Origin: Mariniblastus fucicola
GTDB taxonomy: Bacteria > Planctomycetota > Planctomycetia > Pirellulales > Pirellulaceae
NCBI RefSeq assembly: GCF_008087665.1
Contig: NZ_CP042912.1
Location: 2,046,001 to 2,110,000 of the forward strand
DNA: 64,000 bases
Direction of reading: 5' to 3'
Shown: positions 55,390 to 64,000 of the stretch, in pieces
How the letters are laid out: every line of letters starts with the position of its first letter
Numbering within the stretch: the stretch's first letter is position 1
Notes under the pieces: model-generated
Database searches by the model: none
Told to the model about the DNA's origin: nothing
The model's input: only the letters and a program-made list of their open reading frames with translations
Made by a program: the position numbers and the translations under genes

Positions 55390-55521
55390 CAGTCTGTCCC
55401 AGACTGGTGCCGTGGAACAAGTCTGGGACAGACTTGGCTACTTACTACGGTGGTGAACAAGTCTGAGGCAGGCTTGGCTACTTACTACAGTGCAACAAGT
55501 CTGGGACAGGCTTGGCTGCTT
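55390..55521. repeat. AGTCTG palindromic repeat cluster, second block
   Basis: The inverted unit CAGTCTGTCCCAGACTG (55390-55406) is followed by direct copies at 55416-55444, 55456-55488 and 55494-55521 with core AACAAGTCTGGGACAGRCTT. Order and spacing follow the first block at 53877-53995. The block ends ten bases before the leftward aroC stop. Confidence 0.85.
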
Positions 55522-55530
55522 TTGTGTTGC

Positions 55531-56757
55531 TTACTCAAACAGCTTGAAATCATCCGCGTGAACGCGCCCAGATTGATGCTGCAGCACCGCGTTGGCCAGC
55601 TCGATCGCCATCCGGGACTCAAGTGCCACGCCGGCGCGAATTGCCACGCACGGATCGTGCCGACCTTTGTCCAGTTGGTAGTCGATCTCCGAAAGGTCCT
55701 TGCGAACGCTTTTTTGCGCCGTTGTAATCGTCGACGTTGGCTTGAACGCAACTCGAGCCACGAGAGGACGGCCGGTTGTAATCCCGCCGAGCATTCCGCC
55801 GTGGTGATTCGACTTGTATCCGTCGCCGCGAATTGAATCGTTGTTTTCGCTTCCCAGTCGCGTCACGACATCGTTGCCCGACCCTACTTCAACAGCCCGT
55901 GCCGCGTGCAAGCCTCCCAACGAACCCATCAGCCTGAGCTTAAGACTGTTGTACAGCGGAGCACCGACGAGTGGCGGAACGTTCACCGCGATGACCTCAA
56001 CGATTCCGCCAAGCGAATCGCCGCCCTTGCGAGTCTCGATAATCAGCTTGGCAGCCGCGTCTGCGAACTCGGGATCGATGGTGTAGATTTCGGACGCCGC
56101 AAGCGACGCTTCCAGGTCGTCAACATCCGTCGCTGATGAATCCTGCGAATCGAAAACATCAGCAAGATGCCTTTTGGATTTCAACGAGCCAACCTGAACG
56201 ATGTTGGACAGGAAACGGGTCCCAAACGCTTCGGCCAGAAAAGCCCTGGCAATCGAGCCACCGACGACATCGCTGATTGCACTTCGATAGCTGGACCGCC
56301 CTCCCCCGCGATAGTCGACAAAGCCCTTGGACTGATGATGCTTCACCAGATCGGTATGCCCGGGCCGGACTTCTCCTTGCGGGCCAGCGAACTGTTGATA
56401 GTGGCCGCTCTTTGAAGAAGCCGATCCCACGAACGCCGCGATCGGTTCTCCAGTTGCAAAGCCAGATTTATAGGTCGCAATTTCGGCACCGCCGCCGATG
56501 GAGAACGCCGGTCCAGCCAACATCGCGTCGTGGTTTTGGTCGTCGAAAACGCCAGAAGTTAGCACGACCTGATCCGCTTCGTTTCTTGGCGTCCCGTGCT
56601 TGTTCGAGCCCGGTCGGCGTCGATTGAGAAAATGTTGAATCTGATCTCGCTCGATCCGAATCCCGGAAGGGCAGCCGAAAGTGATCGTTGTGATTCCGGG
56701 ACCGTGTGATTCTCCGGCTCCGGCGACTGCGAAAAGTGGACCGCCGAGGATTTCCAT
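55531..56757 (-). CDS. aroC: Chorismate synthase
   Basis: A 408-residue enzyme for the last step of the shikimate pathway, turning EPSP into chorismate with reduced FMN. The family signatures GESHGPGITTITFGCPSG (about 15-32), RSSYRSAISDVVGGSIAR (about 155-172) and the C-terminal RVAFKPTSTI are present. The flavin is likely bound by the His and Arg residues in these loops. Its length is a little above the usual 360-390. It is a single leftward gene; the next gene to the right is divergent. Confidence 0.95.
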   Translation of the reverse strand: MEILGGPLFAVAGAGESHGPGITTITFGCPSGIRIERDQIQHFLNRRRPGSNKHGTPRNEADQVVLTSGVFDDQNHDAMLAGPAFSIGGGAEIATYKSGFATGEPIAAFVGSASSKSGHYQQFAGPQGEVRPGHTDLVKHHQSKGFVDYRGGGRSSYRSAISDVVGGSIARAFLAEAFGTRFLSNIVQVGSLKSKRHLADVFDSQDSSATDVDDLEASLAASEIYTIDPEFADAAAKLIIETRKGGDSLGGIVEVIAVNVPPLVGAPLYNSLKLRLMGSLGGLHAARAVEVGSGNDVVTRLGSENNDSIRGDGYKSNHHGGMLGGITTGRPLVARVAFKPTSTITTAQKSVRKDLSEIDYQLDKGRHDPCVAIRAGVALESRMAIELANAVLQHQSGRVHADDFKLFE

Positions 56758-57050
56758 CGAAGACCTATAAATGTGTGGTTAAAGTTAAGAGCCGTCATTT
56801 TACGAAAATGCTCGCACAATAAGTAGAGCGTTCAGATTGCCAGTCACGGACCGAGTCAGAGACAATTTGTGCCCGAGAGCAATCTACGTCCGAGTATACG
56901 CGGTGAACTTGCAAGTCGACCCGGCAGAATCTGATTCAGCCCGGAACGGCAGGTTAAATGAGGATGCTTTAAAGAACGCGACGAATGCATTAGACTTGCG
57001 GCTTCGTCTTTCGCCGTGAAATCGCGGCCAAAGTTTCAGGATTTTGATGC

Positions 57051-58535
57051 ATGCCCAAACAGGGCAGCAACCGGAGACCTTCCTTGTCAGAAGCAGATAT
57101 CGGATTGATTGGGCTTGCCGTAATGGGCGAGAATCTTGTTCTCAATATGGCCAGCCACGACTTCACCGTGGCAGTCTATAACCGTACGACTTCCAAAGTC
57201 GACAACTTTATTGAAGGTCGAGCCAGCGGCAAATCGATCATCGGCACGCATTCGCTCGAAGAGCTTTGCAGCAAACTCAAACGGCCGCGCCGCGTCATGA
57301 TTATGGTCAAAGCCGGAGGTCCGGTTGACGCCGTCATCGCGGGACTGCTGCCGTTTCTCGAAGAAGGCGACATCGTCATCGACGGAGGGAACAGCGAATT
57401 CCCCGATTCGGTTCGCCGCACCGAAGACCTGGCTGCGAAAGGTATTCTGTACATTGGAACCGGAGTTTCTGGCGGCGAAGAAGGAGCACTCAAGGGGCCC
57501 AGCATTATGCCTGGCGGAAATCCTGAGGCTTGGCCACACGTGAAACCAATCTTTCAGGCGATTAGCGCCAAAACCGACAAAGGCGAACCGTGTTGTGACT
57601 GGGTTGGTCGCGGCGGTGCAGGGCACTTTGTGAAGATGGTTCACAACGGCATCGAGTACGGCGACATGCAGATGATCTGCGAAACGTACCAGATGATGAA
57701 GAGCGGACTGGGAATGTCCAACGACGAGATGCACGAAGTTTTCGCTCGCTGGAACAACGGCGTGCTTGATAGCTACCTCGTCGAAATCACGCGAGACATT
57801 CTTGGCTATCGCGAAGACGACGGATCGGCCACGGTCGATGTCATTCTTGACACAGCAGGGCAAAAGGGAACCGGGAAGTGGACTGCGATTACTGCTCTTG
57901 ATGTCGGTCAGCCACTGACGCTGATTGGCGAGGCTGTTTTCGCGCGTTGTTTGTCGGCTTTGAAAGACGAACGAGTCGCTGCATCGAAAGTATTGAACGG
58001 CCCCGAGGTCAGCTTCGATGGTGACAAAGCGGCTTTCGTGAACGATCTTGAACAGGCTCTTTACGCGTCGAAAATCGTTTCTTACGCACAAGGTTACCAG
58101 TTGATGCGAGCGGTTTCCGATGAGCGGGACTGGGAGCTCAACTACGGTGGAATCGCCATGATGTGGCGCGGCGGCTGTATTATTCGCAGCGCGTTTCTGA
58201 ACAACATTCGCGACGCCTTTGAAAAAGATTCCGGGCTGACGAATTTGCTGTTGGATCCGTTCTTCGAAAAAGCTGTCGAAACGGCTCAGGCTTCATGGCG
58301 AAACGTCGTCGCAACCGGCGTCAAGCTTGGTATCCCGTTGCCGGCGATCAGCAGTGCGTTGTGCTATTACGATGGGTACCGGACAGAGCGACTTCCTGCC
58401 AATCTGTTGCAGGCTCAACGTGACTACTTCGGTGCTCATACGTACGAGCGATTGGACAAAGAACGCGGTGAGTACTTTCACACCAACTGGACAGGACGCG
58501 GCGGGACGACTTCGTCAACGTCGTACAACGTGTAG
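57051..58535 (+). CDS. gnd: 6-phosphogluconate dehydrogenase (decarboxylating)
   Basis: A 494-residue enzyme producing ribulose-5-phosphate, CO2 and NADPH. The Rossmann motif IGLAVMGENL is at about residues 20-29, the substrate loop VSGGEEGALKGPSIMPGG is at 139-156, and the catalytic K195 and N199 lie in GHFVKMVHNGIEYGD. The helical dimer domain follows and the C terminus ends with the HTNWTGRGGT tail that closes the active site. Length is normal for the long form. Together with zwf 0.7 kb downstream it covers both NADPH-making steps of the oxidative pentose phosphate pathway. Confidence 0.97.
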   Translation: MPKQGSNRRPSLSEADIGLIGLAVMGENLVLNMASHDFTVAVYNRTTSKVDNFIEGRASGKSIIGTHSLEELCSKLKRPRRVMIMVKAGGPVDAVIAGLLPFLEEGDIVIDGGNSEFPDSVRRTEDLAAKGILYIGTGVSGGEEGALKGPSIMPGGNPEAWPHVKPIFQAISAKTDKGEPCCDWVGRGGAGHFVKMVHNGIEYGDMQMICETYQMMKSGLGMSNDEMHEVFARWNNGVLDSYLVEITRDILGYREDDGSATVDVILDTAGQKGTGKWTAITALDVGQPLTLIGEAVFARCLSALKDERVAASKVLNGPEVSFDGDKAAFVNDLEQALYASKIVSYAQGYQLMRAVSDERDWELNYGGIAMMWRGGCIIRSAFLNNIRDAFEKDSGLTNLLLDPFFEKAVETAQASWRNVVATGVKLGIPLPAISSALCYYDGYRTERLPANLLQAQRDYFGAHTYERLDKERGEYFHTNWTGRGGTTSSTSYNV

Positions 58536-58723
58536 CACGTTGGTCTGATATCTGCTGACTCGCATGATTTTGTACGAGCAGCACGGTTTGCTTTGTCGAA
58601 AGTTTTTCGGGGAAGAATGATCGGGAACGAAGCGTCGGTGAATCATCGACGTCTTTGTTTTTGTCGAGCCACCCGAATTGGTACGGATAGGCGTCGTTGA
58701 CTTTTGAATATTGGAGAAACGCG

Positions 58724-59215
58724 ATGAATGTAAACGAAGCAATCAAATTGGGCATCGACTGCGCGGACATGATTTGCGGGGCCTATCTCGACGATCTCAC
58801 CAACGAAGAAGCGATGCAGCGACCTCATTCAGGTTGCAATCATGTGAACTGGCAGATCGGGCACTTGATCGCGTCGGACAACGCGATGTGCAATGGGTGT
58901 GTGCCCGGAAGCGTGCCGGCACTCCCGGACGGTTTTGAAGAAAAATACTCGAAAGAAAAAGCTGCCAGCGACAATGCGGATGACTTCATACCCAAAACCG
59001 AATTGATGGAAATTTATCGCAACCAGCGGCAGGTCATCAAGGACGTGTTGGCGGGACTGAGTGAAGAGCAATTGAGTGCTGCTTCGCCAGAGAGTTTTCA
59101 ATCTTATGCTCCAACGGTTGCGTCGTTGTTCAGTATGATTGGGTCGCACTGGTTGATGCACTCCGGCCAGTGGACGGTGTTGCGTCGCGAACTTGGTCGC
59201 GAAATCGTGATCTAG
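58724..59215 (+). CDS. DinB-superfamily protein
   Basis: A 163-residue four-helix-bundle protein. Metal-type histidines are seen in NHVNWQIGHLIASDNAM and GSHWLMHSGQWTVLRREL, in the positions typical of the DinB/YfiT group. Such proteins are often metal-dependent thiol transferases or have unknown activity. ATG 58724 is preceded by GGAG. It lies between gnd and zwf on the same strand, 27 bases from zwf, and is probably cotranscribed with it; no direct pathway link is known. Confidence 0.8.
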   Translation: MNVNEAIKLGIDCADMICGAYLDDLTNEEAMQRPHSGCNHVNWQIGHLIASDNAMCNGCVPGSVPALPDGFEEKYSKEKAASDNADDFIPKTELMEIYRNQRQVIKDVLAGLSEEQLSAASPESFQSYAPTVASLFSMIGSHWLMHSGQWTVLRRELGREIVI

Positions 59216-59242
59216 TTTGATCGCCAAATCCTGAAAGGACGA

Positions 59243-60781
59243 ATGGATATGAGTACGCGAGACATCGAACCGGTTGTTTTTGTAATCTTTGGTGCGTCGG
59301 GCGACCTGACACGAAGGAAGTTGATTCCGGCGATCTACGACCTGTTCAAATGCAAACTGTTGCCAGAAAATTTTGCATTGTTGGGCGTGAGCCGCAGTAA
59401 GCTCTCGGACGATGACTTTCGGCAGAAGGCGTTTCTGAACAATGAGTTGTTCGATATCTCGGAGGAGCCCGCCGAAACGGTGGAGGCGTTTGCGAAGCTG
59501 CTTTTTTACCAGCCGATTGATACGAATAGTTCCGACGACTATGCCAAAGTGAAATCGCGTCTTGATCAGCTTGATGGTGAATTCAAAACGGCTGGCAATT
59601 TCGTATTCTATCTGTCGACTCCTCCCGTTTTGTACGACAAAATTCCGGCGTTTCTTTCCGCGCACGGGCTTAATCGCTGTGAAGGTTCGTTCCGGCGGTT
59701 GGTCATCGAGAAACCGTTTGGTTACGACAGCCAGTCCGCCCGAGAGCTCAATAAATCGCTAACGGAGTATTTTCCGGAAGATGAAATCTATCGGATTGAC
59801 CACTATCTGGGCAAGGAAACGGTTCAAAACCTGTTGGTGACTCGGTTTGCGAATTCTGTTTTCGAGCCGCTGTGGAATCGAAACTATATTCAACATGTAC
59901 AGATAACTTCTGCGGAACCCATCGGTGTCGGCAATCGAGGTGGATACTACGATGAATCCGGTGCACTCCGCGACATGCTGCAAAACCACTTGATGCAGAT
60001 CGTAGCGCATATTGCGATGGAGCCGCCAATCTCACCATCTGCCGAGGCAATCCGAGCCGAGAAATCGAAGCTGTTTCAGTCGCTTCGTCCAATCGCCGAA
60101 TCCGAAGTGGCCAAGTACTGCATCCGAGGCCAATACATGGCGTCAAAGATGCGAGGCGAAATGGTCAAAGGCTATCGCGAAGAGGAAGGCGTGCCGTCAG
60201 AATCGAAAACGGAAACATATGCCGCGGTGAAATTTTTCATTGACAACTGGCGTTGGTCGGGAGTCCCGTTTTACATCCGCACCGGCAAGCGACTGCCGAC
60301 GAAAGTGACCGAAGTTGCGATTACGTTCGATCGTCCACCGCACAAGATTTTTCGAACTGATCAGGATTTGCATCTGGCTCACAACCAGTTGGTGATGCGC
60401 ATCCAACCAGACGAAGGTCTTCTGCTATCGTTCGGAATGAAAGTCCCAGGTGAAGGTTTCGACGTAAAAAATGTGGGAATGGATTTCCATTACTCTGATT
60501 TGGCCGAAGCCGATGTTCCGGAGGCCTATGAGCGTTTGCTGCTGGACTGCATCAAGGGAGATCCAACGCTGTACGCGCATGGCGATAGCGTTGAATACTC
60601 GTGGAAATTCGTTGAGCCAATTTTAAAGGCTTGGAAGAACGACGATTCGATTCCTGTCTACGGCTATCCGGCAGGTAGTTGGGGGCCGGAGTTGGCCGAC
60701 GATCTGATCGAGCCAGCAGAGATTACGTGGCGAAATCCATGTCGAAAACTCACCGAAGACACCAGTTTTTGCGAGCTGTAA
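59243..60781 (+). CDS. zwf: Glucose-6-phosphate 1-dehydrogenase
   Basis: The 512-residue enzyme oxidises glucose-6-phosphate to the lactone while reducing NADP+. The cofactor motif GASGDLTRRKL is at residues 17-27, the active-site motif RIDHYLGKE has H187, and H249 is in the LQNHLMQI motif that acts as base. ATG 59243 has a GAAAGGA ribosome site. It is the last gene of the gnd-dinB-zwf group. Enzyme pgl, for the lactonase step between zwf and gnd, is not seen in the window. Confidence 0.97.
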   Translation: MDMSTRDIEPVVFVIFGASGDLTRRKLIPAIYDLFKCKLLPENFALLGVSRSKLSDDDFRQKAFLNNELFDISEEPAETVEAFAKLLFYQPIDTNSSDDYAKVKSRLDQLDGEFKTAGNFVFYLSTPPVLYDKIPAFLSAHGLNRCEGSFRRLVIEKPFGYDSQSARELNKSLTEYFPEDEIYRIDHYLGKETVQNLLVTRFANSVFEPLWNRNYIQHVQITSAEPIGVGNRGGYYDESGALRDMLQNHLMQIVAHIAMEPPISPSAEAIRAEKSKLFQSLRPIAESEVAKYCIRGQYMASKMRGEMVKGYREEEGVPSESKTETYAAVKFFIDNWRWSGVPFYIRTGKRLPTKVTEVAITFDRPPHKIFRTDQDLHLAHNQLVMRIQPDEGLLLSFGMKVPGEGFDVKNVGMDFHYSDLAEADVPEAYERLLLDCIKGDPTLYAHGDSVEYSWKFVEPILKAWKNDDSIPVYGYPAGSWGPELADDLIEPAEITWRNPCRKLTEDTSFCEL

Positions 60782-61054
60782 ACGGATCGTCTGTTTTGCC
60801 AGGACGATCTTCCGATTGGTGGTCTTCAACGGAAGAAACACACCGAATTCGTCGCGATGACCACGAATTGGCCGACAAAGATCGTGTTCGCGATCCTGAA
60901 AAATATGTTTTTTTGATAGCTGTTTGCCGTTTGATTTCGTTGAAAGAACAGGCCACGACGGTTTCGTGGAATCTTTTCAATAGCATGTCACGGATTGTTT
61001 TGCTTCAGAGAAGTCGATTCAATACAGGCGTGTGACTCTGGAGGCTGAGCTGCG

Positions 61055-62053
61055 ATGTCTGCGAACCACTCACGAACCGAGACTTCTTACATCGATCGCA
61101 ATCAGTTTTTGGATGTGTATCCGATCTGCTCTCGGCTGGTGTCCGAGATTGGACGCGTGTTCATCCGAAGTTGGACCGACGAGCAGGCCAGTCTGCATCG
61201 CGAGGAACTGGTTGGCCGTCTGATCGAGTCCGGTGTTTCAAAAGCAAAAGCCGAGATCGCGTGGAAGTTGATCGTACAGGACCATGCGAAGAGCGGTGCT
61301 CGTAGCGCGCCGAATTCCGATTCAGTCTCGGCGATGAACCTGAACGTCTCGGCGGCAAACAGTGCCAATGGCAATTCAGAATTTCGCAATTCAGGATCTG
61401 GTGCCCAAACTGACGAAAACATTTTTTCGTTTGAGCATGGTCGTTGGGTCGTGCGATATCTTGGTCAGACCATTTATCCTCAAGACATTACCGGCATCAA
61501 GTATCTACACTGTCTGATCGCGAATCCGGGCGTAACATTCTCGCCGCAGGAGCTTTACAACGGATTTGGCGGCCGAAAAACGAGGCAACGTCCCAAGGCA
61601 ATGAGCGCTGGTGATGCGCTACGAACAGGTGTTGGCTTTGAGCCTACCAAGCCCGATGTGCTGATCGATCAACAGGGCAGAAAAGCCATGCTGGCACGAC
61701 TCGAATCGATCGAATCTGAAATGGCGAATGCGAAACTGGTACCAGACGCGGATTTGATTGAGAAGCTGGTGGCCGAACGGATTGGAATTACAGCGCATCT
61801 CCGCAAGGCATTCACTCCTGTGGGGAGCCGCCGCATTCAAGAGCCGGATTTGGTGCGTCGAATGAAAGCAGTCGACATCGCGATCCGCCGCGCCAAAGAA
61901 AAGATTCAACGAGCCGGCCACTATGAACTGCTTCGACATCTTAACGATACGGTCGAAGTGAAGGTCAAGTCTGGTTGCCGCTACCACTCGACGGCAGAAC
62001 CGGTTTGGCGTACCAGTGCCGTCGCGTTCATTGCTCCGAATCAGCCTCGATAG
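61055..62053 (+). CDS. Stand-alone regulator-type C-terminal module protein
   Basis: A 332-residue protein of no clear named family. Residues 1-75 are helical. After a Ser/Asn-rich linker (about 85-125), the part from FEHGRWVVRYLGQTIYPQDI to the end resembles the C-terminal module found behind ATPase/TPR parts in large LuxR- or cyclase-type regulators: a winged-helix-like GIKYLHCLIANPGVTFSPQEL, a helical arm (ARLESIESEMANAK), and VDIAIRRAKEKIQ...HLNDTVEVKVKSGCRYH. There it follows ATPase parts; here it stands alone. This likeness is from memory and not from a search. DNA binding or protein contact is possible. Downstream is the C39/ABC gene. Confidence 0.55.
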   Translation: MSANHSRTETSYIDRNQFLDVYPICSRLVSEIGRVFIRSWTDEQASLHREELVGRLIESGVSKAKAEIAWKLIVQDHAKSGARSAPNSDSVSAMNLNVSAANSANGNSEFRNSGSGAQTDENIFSFEHGRWVVRYLGQTIYPQDITGIKYLHCLIANPGVTFSPQELYNGFGGRKTRQRPKAMSAGDALRTGVGFEPTKPDVLIDQQGRKAMLARLESIESEMANAKLVPDADLIEKLVAERIGITAHLRKAFTPVGSRRIQEPDLVRRMKAVDIAIRRAKEKIQRAGHYELLRHLNDTVEVKVKSGCRYHSTAEPVWRTSAVAFIAPNQPR

Positions 62054-62494
62054 TCGGCGATCGCAACAGTGGGGCAAAGTTGATAAAAAGAACTTGGTTG
62101 TTAAACGGTAGGCACAATTTGCGTCTGGCACACCCATGGGCGGCGTCGATCTCTCAGTGTTTCCGCGATCTTCTTGTCGCGAGACAATGTGGCACTTTCG
62201 TGCTGTCCTGGTTGAGCAAAGTCATCAAACGATTCCGGCAGCAATTCCCTGGTTTTGGCGACGCTTGCATCGGCTGCCGCATTCCGCGTTAGCCACCGAT
62301 GTGGGCTTGATTCTTTCCCGCAGCAGCTGCTCGCGTATTGCATTGCTAGCAAATTTCGTTTTCTTCATGTCGCGTGGAATTTGTACGTGGCGCGTGGTGT
62401 AGTTCCAGTCGGATGAAGGGCCTGCGACTTGGAGCAGCGCCTGAGTATTGGCGACACGTTGCACAATGGATGTGCGACAGGTTTGGGAAGAGCC
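62054..62494. other. Intergenic region upstream of the C39/ABC gene
   Basis: A 441-base stretch with several short frames but none with a family feature, signal peptide or ribosome site. GTTAAACGG at 62100 recalls the arms of the repeat at 53474. Promoter signals for the following gene are presumably here but were not resolved. Confidence 0.4.
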
Positions 62495-63979
62495 GTGGGG
62501 AAAATTGAAAGACAGTTGACGGATTCCGACTGTGCAGTTTGGGCGATAAAAGCCATTTGTTTTCAGGCAGGAGTTTCTGTTCCACCAGCGAACACGATTC
62601 GACGTCACATCGATCTCGAAGATGGTGGAACGTCGATTCGAGGCGTACGTGATGCGTTGTCGGAGTTCGGTGTCTCCGCGCAACCTGTTCAAGGGCCATC
62701 GGATGCGATCGATCAAGCACCATTGCCTGCGATCGCGCTAATTCGCGTCGCAGGTACGCTGCTGCACTACGTCGTCGTGCTCGAAGCGAATCGAAACCGA
62801 GTCAAATATTTGGATCCCGGTATCGGCGGAGTAGCCGTCGAGGTTTCTTCCAGCCAGTTTGCCGACGTGTTTACCGGCAGTCTGATTCTGTGCGAACGGA
62901 AACCGGACTATGTCGCGGTGGATTTCGGGCAGGAAATCGATGCGAATCGTTTTCTCGTCGGCGCGGTAGCTCACGAGTCCAATGCGGCAACCGCGTTGTG
63001 TATCGGAGAGGTATTTCAACTCGCGCTACTGCTGATCGGAATCTTGATGCTAAAGAATTTCTTTAGCAGCTCTTCGTTGGGAACGCCAAACTTCTGGTAC
63101 TTGGGTGGAATAGCAATCTGCGCTGTTCTTTATCTGTGGATCGGAAAGCTACACCATCTGATCAAAGCTGATGTCAAATCTCGCGCACTACTCTCGTTGT
63201 TCAACTTTTCAACGAGCCTGATCGAGCAGCACGAATTCGACCCCAAGAAAGGCCTGCGTCAAGCTTCATCGCGGTGTGTTGGGGCAGTGACTTCGGTTGC
63301 GGATTCGTTAACCAATCTAATCTCATTCCCCGGCAATACTGCCAGCCTTCTGTTGTATCTCGGACTCATGGCCTGGTTTGATCTTTATGCAGCCGGGTAC
63401 GCCACATTGTTGGGCGTTGCGCTAACAGTCTATTGCGTCTGGTTCTCGAGCGCCAGTCGCCGTTCGCATCGAGAAGTTCTCCGTGTCCGAGATCGAAACG
63501 AAGCCGGGCTGGCCTTTTTGATGGCCAATGTCGAGCCAGAAAGCAAAGTTGTCACAGACATGCCGTGGTCTCAACTTGCCTATTGCGACGCAGTGGCCAA
63601 GTCAGACAACTTTACGTCGCTCGATGGAACCGTTTCCGCCAGTGTGGGGCGAGCAAACCTGATTGCCGGATTGTTAATTGGAGGGTTGCAACACACGACG
63701 CTGGGCATGGGGCACACAATGGCGGTGTTTTTTATGCTTAGCATCTACACAAGTATTATCGTCCGCTGGTCCAAGCGTGTCGCTTCGATCCCCGAGTGCC
63801 GCTTTCATGTTCGTCGACTGCTTGACTTCCTGTCTGACTTCACCAGTGATTCGCTGCAGTATTCCGTGGTCAGAAACGCGAACCCGAAATCCAGGGTTGG
63901 GGCTCCATCGATCACGACGTTGAGCGTTCCGGAATCGAGTGGCAACGAGCTAACAGTTGAAGCAGGAGGTGTGTTGTGA
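62495..63979 (+). CDS. C39-peptidase/ABC-exporter membrane-domain protein lacking the ATPase domain
   Basis: A 494-residue protein with the start GTG at 62495 (TTG at 62429 is the alternative). The N-terminal domain (1-140) looks like a C39 double-glycine peptidase: Q7, C13 in DSDCAVWAI, a His in LLHYVVVLE, and an Asp in YLDPGIGG, so the catalytic set is complete. Membrane helices follow (about 160-440) in ABC-exporter style. The chain ends without Walker A, signature or Walker B motifs. The stop overlaps the start of the next gene (GTGA), which may supply the ATPase. A role in peptide processing and export is inferred. Confidence 0.72.
   Translation: MGKIERQLTDSDCAVWAIKAICFQAGVSVPPANTIRRHIDLEDGGTSIRGVRDALSEFGVSAQPVQGPSDAIDQAPLPAIALIRVAGTLLHYVVVLEANRNRVKYLDPGIGGVAVEVSSSQFADVFTGSLILCERKPDYVAVDFGQEIDANRFLVGAVAHESNAATALCIGEVFQLALLLIGILMLKNFFSSSSLGTPNFWYLGGIAICAVLYLWIGKLHHLIKADVKSRALLSLFNFSTSLIEQHEFDPKKGLRQASSRCVGAVTSVADSLTNLISFPGNTASLLLYLGLMAWFDLYAAGYATLLGVALTVYCVWFSSASRRSHREVLRVRDRNEAGLAFLMANVEPESKVVTDMPWSQLAYCDAVAKSDNFTSLDGTVSASVGRANLIAGLLIGGLQHTTLGMGHTMAVFFMLSIYTSIIVRWSKRVASIPECRFHVRRLLDFLSDFTSDSLQYSVVRNANPKSRVGAPSITTLSVPESSGNELTVEAGGVL
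63964..63969 (+). promoter_or_regulatory. Strong ribosome-binding site for the last gene
   Basis: AGGAGG lies six bases before the GTG at 63976. It falls within the end of the preceding gene and decides that a new gene starts here. Confidence 0.8.
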
Positions 63980-64000
63980 GTCATCATCTTCAGGTCGCCT
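63976..64000 (+). CDS. 5' end of a coupled gene running out of the window
   Basis: GTG at 63976 overlaps the TGA of the C39/ABC gene in a GTGA arrangement, and a perfect AGGAGG site is upstream. The visible codons read MSHHLQVA, too few to name a family. By position it should be a partner of the exporter, perhaps its ATPase subunit or a second membrane half. Confidence 0.65.

Noticed and set aside
53877-55521. CRISPR array reading of the AGTCTG repeats
   Set aside because: Spacing between units is irregular and short (about 5-15 bases), units vary, and no cas gene is near.
56837-57019. 60-codon rightward frame between aroC and gnd
   Set aside because: No ATG, ribosome site or recognisable domain; likely chance.
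62136-62402. 88-codon rightward frame upstream of the C39/ABC gene
   Set aside because: Composition rich in Ser, Arg and Cys without family features, no ribosome site.

Overview
The window looks like a chromosomal segment of a planctomycete, most likely of the Pirellulaceae type (inference from gene content, no search run). Pointers seen in the sequence are: a large secreted protein that opens with a PLEQKRLLA anchor motif and ends in dockerin repeats; a PEP-CTERM protein; paired PQQ-type beta-propeller proteins; a DUF3686-type giant ATPase; a methanofuran-pathway MfnB homologue; an ECF sigma factor of the planctomycete/verrucomicrobial kind; and moderate GC with short palindromic repeats scattered between genes. 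No rRNA, tRNA, CRISPR array, transposase or phage gene was seen.

Layout. 0.4-6.6 kb: Tat-exported TIM-barrel protein, threonine dehydratase-like enzyme, an HflK/HflC-like SPFH pair, RNase D and, divergently, MfnB. 6.6-9.8 kb: an arsenic operon read right to left, arsR-arsD-arsA-arsC, with all expected cysteines but no efflux permease in the window. 9.9-13.8 kb: aromatic/aspartate aminotransferase, animal-type haem peroxidase, and a divergent ECF sigma factor. 14.1-19.1 kb: RND pump and its membrane-fusion protein. 19.4-24.6 kb: two secreted PQQ-propeller proteins and a TlpA-like thioredoxin protein. 24.7-29.6 kb: acetyl-CoA synthetase followed by two overlapping HtrA-like genes whose catalytic triads are gone. 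29.7-33.3 kb: Kv-type potassium channel, polyprenol-phosphate mannosyltransferase, SH3-domain secreted protein. 33.5-37.7 kb: principal-type sigma-70, DnaJ/CbpA-type co-chaperone, HI0933/BaiN-type flavoprotein. 37.8-44.8 kb: two large surface/secreted proteins. 44.8-53.1 kb: a three-gene set (YqiJ-like, YqiK/flotillin-like, 1803-residue AAA+ ATPase). 53.6-56.8 kb: S4 RNA-binding protein, RsmC-like methyltransferase, small ORF, chorismate synthase. 57.0-60.8 kb: gnd, a DinB-like protein and zwf, giving the two dehydrogenases of the oxidative pentose phosphate pathway. 61.0-64.0 kb: a stand-alone module otherwise known from large regulators, a C39-peptidase/ABC-membrane-domain protein without an ATPase domain, and the first codons of a coupled gene.

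The best candidate for an under-described system is the YqiJ/YqiK/giant-ATPase set. Its surroundings are unusual: the ATPase start codon lies inside a copy of a dispersed palindromic repeat, another copy lies inside its coding sequence, and a decayed copy of its 3' end lies on the far side of the neighbouring glycine-rich PEP-CTERM gene. A second candidate is the tandem pair of triad-less HtrA-like proteins behind acetyl-CoA synthetase. Start codons were chosen by ribosome-binding site, overlap and family length, and several differ from the longest possible frame.
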